This document shows positions 59,380-64,000 of a DNA stretch of 64,000 nt, piece after piece. The translations under genes were made by a program, and so were the position numbers. Numbering within the stretch: position 1 is the first letter of the stretch; each line of letters opens with the position of its first letter. Origin of the DNA: Brachypodius melanocephalos (lineage: Eukaryota > Chordata > Aves > Passeriformes > Pycnonotidae); the NCBI GenBank assembly GCA_013398615.1, contig VZSR01002145.1:1048182-1112181 (forward strand), read 5' to 3'. The notes beneath the pieces were generated by a model. The model was not told where the DNA came from. It did no database searches and was given only the letters and a program-made list of their open reading frames with translations.

Positions 59380-60202
59380 CTCTTGCCAGATGGCTGTCCC
59401 CAGTCTCCATGCTGCCCTCGAGGGTGGCAGCGATGCCCTGTCCTGTCCTCCCCGTGCCAGGGCCACCCCCGGCCCCAGCGGGAGCGCTGCCACTGTCGAG
59501 AGCGCCGGAGTCTTCTCGTAATTAGCACAGCTGAAAGATCTCTTCACTTCTCAAAAGAGGGAAATGGGATGCAGGAAATTACCAGCCAGTTCGGCTGAAG
59601 CACTGAGAGGCAGCACGACGATCGGTGGGGAAACAGCGAGGAGCTGCTGCAGGGGAAGGAGCATTGTCACTGGGACTCAGCAGGGATGGCCGAGAGCTGC
59701 TCCCTGCTCTGTTTTCCTGGGCTTAGCCCAAACTCTGAGGTGCGCTGCTGCGGTGGTGTGTAAGGAGGAGGGAGGGAAGCTGGGGAAGCCAGGGGGATGC
59801 CCAGGACAGTGGGGTTGTGGTGCCAGGGCCACAGGCTGCTGTGACAGCAGGGAGACCCCCGGGTCCGCACAGAGCTGGGTGTCACTCCCACCTGGGAGTG
59901 GGGACAGAGGGGAACACTGGGGACACCCTCAGCATTTCAGGGCTCCCCGAGGGCCGGGCCATGCCCATGCTCCCGCCAGGCAGGAAAAGCCTCACGGTTA
60001 CTCCATGCTTTAAGCATTCCCTGGTGAAAGCATTCCCATGGCAAAATGCCCGGCAATGGTCACTCCCTTCCCTGCAGCTCTCCCAAACTCTTTCTTCCCT
60101 GCTGCACCTCCTGCATCCCCTCAGCAACGCTGCCGCACCTGCCACGGGAAACCCTTCCTGCCTTCCTGCCATTTCCTCATCCTCCCTAATGTCTGCCACC
60201 CC

Positions 60203-60244
60203 TGTGAATCCATCCCTGTCCCTTGTGAATCCATCCCTGTCCCT
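60203..60244. repeat. 21-bp duplication
   Basis: GTGAATCCATCCCTGTCCCT occurs twice head to tail. Confidence 0.9.
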
Positions 60245-60786
60245 TCTCTCTGGCAGGCGGATTCCCGCTTTCCTTCAGCCTGGCTTTCCCCGGCCGGGCA
60301 CGGGGCTGGCCGCCTCCCCCGGGCTCGGACGCTCCGTCGGGGCCCAGCACACGCCGTGGCCGGGCGGGAGACGCTCGGAGCTTCCTCCGGGCCAGGGACG
60401 ACGAGCCCTGGGCTATGTTTAGCCCTGCGGCCGCACGCCGGGAAGTGCCCTTATCTCTTCCCACCTCCTTGTCCTCGGCCGTGCCTGGGCTAATCTCTGC
60501 TTGGCACCTTGAGCGCCGCAGCCGCCCCACGCCGCCGGCACCCAGCGGTTTTTTGTTGTTATTTTAGTAATCTCCGTCACAATTTTTTTTTTTCCTTCTC
60601 CATAAAACAACTGCTGTCATCGGCGCCCCACGAGGCAGGAGAGCCGCCCCTCGGGGATGCTGCTGGTGTGGCCTTGCAGGGTCACTGCCCACTCTGGGGA
60701 CACCCCGGGACAGCCACACACGGGGGTGCACAGGGCTGGGCACTGCTGTCGCATGGTGGGGATTGCCCACACTTAATATCAAACCC

Positions 60787-60940
60787 GAGAATCGTGGAAT
60801 GGTTTGGGCTGGAAGGGATATTGAAGATCACCCAGTTCCACCTCCCTACCATGGGCAGGGACACCTTCCACTAGACCAGGCTGCTCCAAGCCTTGAACAC
60901 TTCCAGGGACAGATGGGGCAGCCTGTGTGTCCTTATGATT
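60787..60940 (-). mobile_element. CR1 LINE 3' tail
   Basis: AGAATCGTGGAATGGTTTGG, ACCATGGGCAGGGACACCTT and CCTTGAACACTTCCAGGGAC are clear CR1 3' sequence in reverse orientation. Confidence 0.92.
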
Positions 60941-62628
60941 TACAGGGTGTGCACAGCCACAAGGAGATGTCAGCTTTTTCTGTCTCACAGGGACATTTCA
61001 GAGCCCTCCTGGCAGGTGCTCACTGACCCCTGCCCCACACTGCCCTCAGCACTCTGCCTTTGAACCCGCTGAACTCTGCTGCTCTCCAGGAAAACTGTTT
61101 CCCAGTTTGATTTAAAAACTTCCCGAGCCAGAGCCTGTACCAATTACTTAGCAGCGCCCTGCTCCGGTTAATCACCAGTGACCATTTTTAGTAATAATTC
61201 CTGCGGGGCCAAGGACTGCAGGGAAACATCCGCCCCTGCCTTTCTCCCCTTCCCACCATCTGCCCCGGCTTCTCCCGGGCACGGGATGTACAGCAGCAGG
61301 CACATAAGGTCAGTGCATTTAGGGAAAAACATGACCACTGAATTAGAGCAGCCGAGCCAGCGAGGAAATCCTACCGCTAATCCCTGATCTTTCACTGACA
61401 CACGGCAAAGCTCGGCCCAGCCGGCTGCTTCCCTCCTCCCCAGCCACAGCTGGAAAACATGGATAATGCTGCATTACCTTCCCTGCAGGGCTGCTGCGAT
61501 TAATAGCAGCAGAGAGCTCCAAAATCCCTCAGGGATGGGGATGGCAGGGATTAATACTCGGCTAGATGGTCCCCCAGGACCATTTGCCAATGCCGTGCCC
61601 CATTTTCTTTATTCTTCACTGTTTACTTTTATTTTTTTTCTGGGACCTGGGTGGTGTTTAATCTCGTTTGGCAGTTATGGATTGTCTCCAAAATAATCAA
61701 TGTTTGTGCATTCATCTGCATTGCTCAGCTGATCCCACAGGGATGAGCATCCAGCACTGGCAGGAGCCTGGGGCAGAGCATCCCTGCTCTCCCTGGCCAA
61801 GGAACCAACTTTTCCCCGTTTCCAAGAGGGAAACAAAACCTTTGGTGGTAGCAGGCAGCTCTGCCTCAAATTAATTTCGGTGCTGTTGGGAAAATATCCT
61901 GTGTCATCCTGCAAATCAGGCAGAAAATGATGCTCCCCATGCCTGCCCTCCTGCCTGCACCCTGTGTACTGTAAAGACAAGCACGTGTGAGGATGGAGAA
62001 TCAATGGATCCAGAGTCTGCACAGCGGAAATTTTCCCCCCGTGTTTCATCTTGTATCAAAAAAATCACTACAAAAATACAGCTCTGCCCTTTGCAGAAGG
62101 AAAATACCCAGAGTTCAGCGAACTGCCAAGTTTTTCATGTTGAAATTTCCGCTGGCAGCTGCTCTCCGCAGCATCCCAGCCAGTCAAACACCCCGTGGGA
62201 TGCAGCCAGCCCCAGAGCCCCGGATCCACGCTGGCAAATCTTCCCAGGTCGGCGTCCGCGTGGTCTGAGCTCGTCAGGATCTGTCACGTCATCAGCTGCG
62301 CGGAGGGCAACCAAGCCATGCGAGAAACGGGCATTTCTTAAAAAAATACAGGACCCGAAGCGTGAATCGTGGCTGAGTCACTGAAACACGAAACTCACTA
62401 AAGGGATGAATTAGAGCTATTAGAATATAGAGGTAATTACTCATGTGAACAATGCCCTGCTCGACTCTTTAATGATTACACAAATTAGTGCATAAAATTA
62501 TGTTAATGGCTCTGCGAGCGGCACATCCACGAGCCCGCCCGGCGGGAGGGGACGCAGAGGTGAGCCAGGTGCCCCTCAGCACCCAGGAGCAAGGGGACGG
62601 AGCGCCAGGAGAGCCTGCAGCCCACCCT

Positions 62629-62940
62629 GCAGCTCTGCCCGGCTCCGTGCCTGTCCTGCCCCGCAGTTCTGCCAGGCTCCATGCCCGTCCCATGCCTCTG
62701 CCAGGTTCTGCGACCATCCCACGGCATTGCTGGGCTCCGTGCCTGTCCCTGCGGCTCTGCCGGGCTCCAGGACCATCCTGCAGCTCTGCCAGGCTCCGTG
62801 CCCATCCCATCCCATCCCATCCTGCAGCTCTGCCCTGCTCCATGCCCGTCCTGTCCTGCAGCTCTGCCGGGCTCCGTGCCCGTTCTGTCCCATGACTCTG
62901 CCAGGCTCTGTGCCCATCCCAGCCCGCAGCTCTGCCGGGG
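62629..62940. repeat. 28-44 bp GC-rich minisatellite, about nine copies
   Basis: Units begin GCAGCTCTGCCGGGCTCCGT and end in GCCCRTCC-type sequence; one unit carries extra CCCAT pentamers near 62800-62820. Confidence 0.88.
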
Positions 62941-64000
62941 GAGGACAAAGCCCTGCAAGGACCACGCAGTGCGGGTGGGTACATCACTGCCTCACCTTCA
63001 GGAGTGCAGGAGAGGGGTTTTAGGGAACGTTTATTACACGGGGAACTGCCTGGAATCTTCATTTATCCTGATAGTTCAGCTTTCTATTTGAAACGGCTCC
63101 AAGTGCAATTCCAGATAAACTGCTCTTCCCGTGCAGGTGCAGCGAGGATCATTCTGCACTCGGCATGGGGGACTCTCACCAAAGCTGGGGCTGTTCTAAG
63201 CCAATCTAGAAATTACTCTAATTTTGCTGTGCAGCTAAAAACTCTGCTGTTATCAGAAGCAAGAAACCTCACGGCTCAACCAACACACACAGATAAATGA
63301 AAGAATCCCCTGTTCTAAAGCAGAAGTTTCTGTTAGAAAAAAAACCCCAAACAAACAACAGAATAAAAAACCCCAAACTGTGGTTTCTCCTAGAAACCAC
63401 AAGTTTTCTAACCGTTTCTATTTCGGAGCCAGCGTTGGGTTTATTAAGTACGGGGCTATCAGGACGATGTGCAATTAAGGAGGAGAGATTCCCTCCCTCT
63501 CCAGGGCGCTTCCCGGAGCGTTCTCACAAAGAAGGCAGTATCGGGCCGGGCTGCCGGGCAGCTGCGCGGCCGAGGGCGGCACAGAGGGGCCGCCCAGCCC
63601 CGGGGCGCACAATCGCCCTCAGTTGTACCAACAAAGCGGCACTATCGGAAGAGAAGGAGCGTCGGAACACGGAACAGGCAGATTCCCTGCAGGAATGGCG
63701 CAGCTCATCCAGTGCTGCCGGGGAGAAGCACCGGGGAGGGAACGCTGCCTGCTCGCTGTGCAGCAGAAACCCACCTGCTTCTGGGTGGCAAAAGGATTTA
63801 GGAGAGGGGGTCACGTCTGGATGTCCCCTCGGCTTTAACCAAGGCAATTCCATTGCCCTACCCCTTTCCACCTTCTTCAGAGAGAATGGACTCTCAAAAC
63901 ATTTAGTTTCAGGAAGAACACATTCATGAAAGAAGACACCTAGTGCCTTCCTTGGCTGGCATCTGTTGAAATCCTAGCAAACACCTTCCCAGAAGAGGTG

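Larger units (their letters stand above)
56476..64000. other. Right flank without recognised genes
   Basis: In human the next gene is SRSF1; none of its exons is recognisable here, so it may lie beyond the window. The region contains a CR1 tail, a purine hexamer repeat, a GC-rich minisatellite and a small CpG-rich patch near 63520-63620. No spliced or single-exon frame has recognisable homology. Confidence 0.5.

Noticed and set aside
62469..63062. Repetitive WDGHGA-type frames near 62.7 kb
   Set aside because: Translation of the minisatellite on both strands; stop-free because of GC-rich repeats.
56476..64000. SRSF1 exons in the right flank
   Set aside because: Looked for RRM and RS-type coding sequence and found none; the gene probably lies beyond the window.

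Overview
This is a vertebrate nuclear window, almost certainly from a bird. The genes have canonical GT-AG introns, the dispersed repeats are short 5'-truncated CR1 LINE tails, and gene density is high with CpG-island promoters. The order MRPS23 - CUEDC1 - VEZF1, all on the minus strand, matches the order I know from human 17q22; I believe the chicken counterpart is chromosome 19. There are three assembly gaps: 14205-14304 (100 N), 30648-30962 (315 N) and 56161-56260 (100 N). I see no viral, prokaryotic or CRISPR content.

Layout: 1-11.2 kb is gene-free left flank with several AT-rich blocks that look like conserved non-coding DNA, a GC-rich patch without a recognised gene and several minisatellites. 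MRPS23 (12346-14199, minus, five exons, 190 codons) is complete, but its 5'UTR and promoter run into a gap. CUEDC1 coding exons lie at 18516-24649 (nine coding exons, 373 codons), with a probable 3'UTR to about 15.3 kb and a non-coding first exon ending at 37410 in a CpG island. Its 12.6 kb intron 1 contains a (TACCC)n array with embedded telomere-type TAACCC hexamers. VEZF1 (44033-51271, minus) has coding exons 2-6 with six C2H2 zinc fingers and a 38-residue polyglutamine tract; its short first coding exon was not found and probably lies in the 56161-56260 gap. Its 3'UTR extends to roughly 42.0-41.5 kb. 56.3-64 kb is gene-free right flank with a CR1 tail, a purine hexamer repeat and a GC-rich minisatellite.

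The three genes are not functionally linked: a mitoribosome small-subunit protein, a CUE (ubiquitin-binding) domain protein and a zinc-finger transcription factor. They are ordinary syntenic neighbours. All exon boundaries were derived by reading splice sites and checking phase across every junction. All junctions are phase-consistent; one in CUEDC1 works only with the second GT of a GTGT tandem donor. I found no undescribed biological system. The most unusual items are the telomere-like intronic array, the CUEDC1 tandem donor, the long VEZF1 polyQ, and a possible alternative first exon at 34.8 kb.
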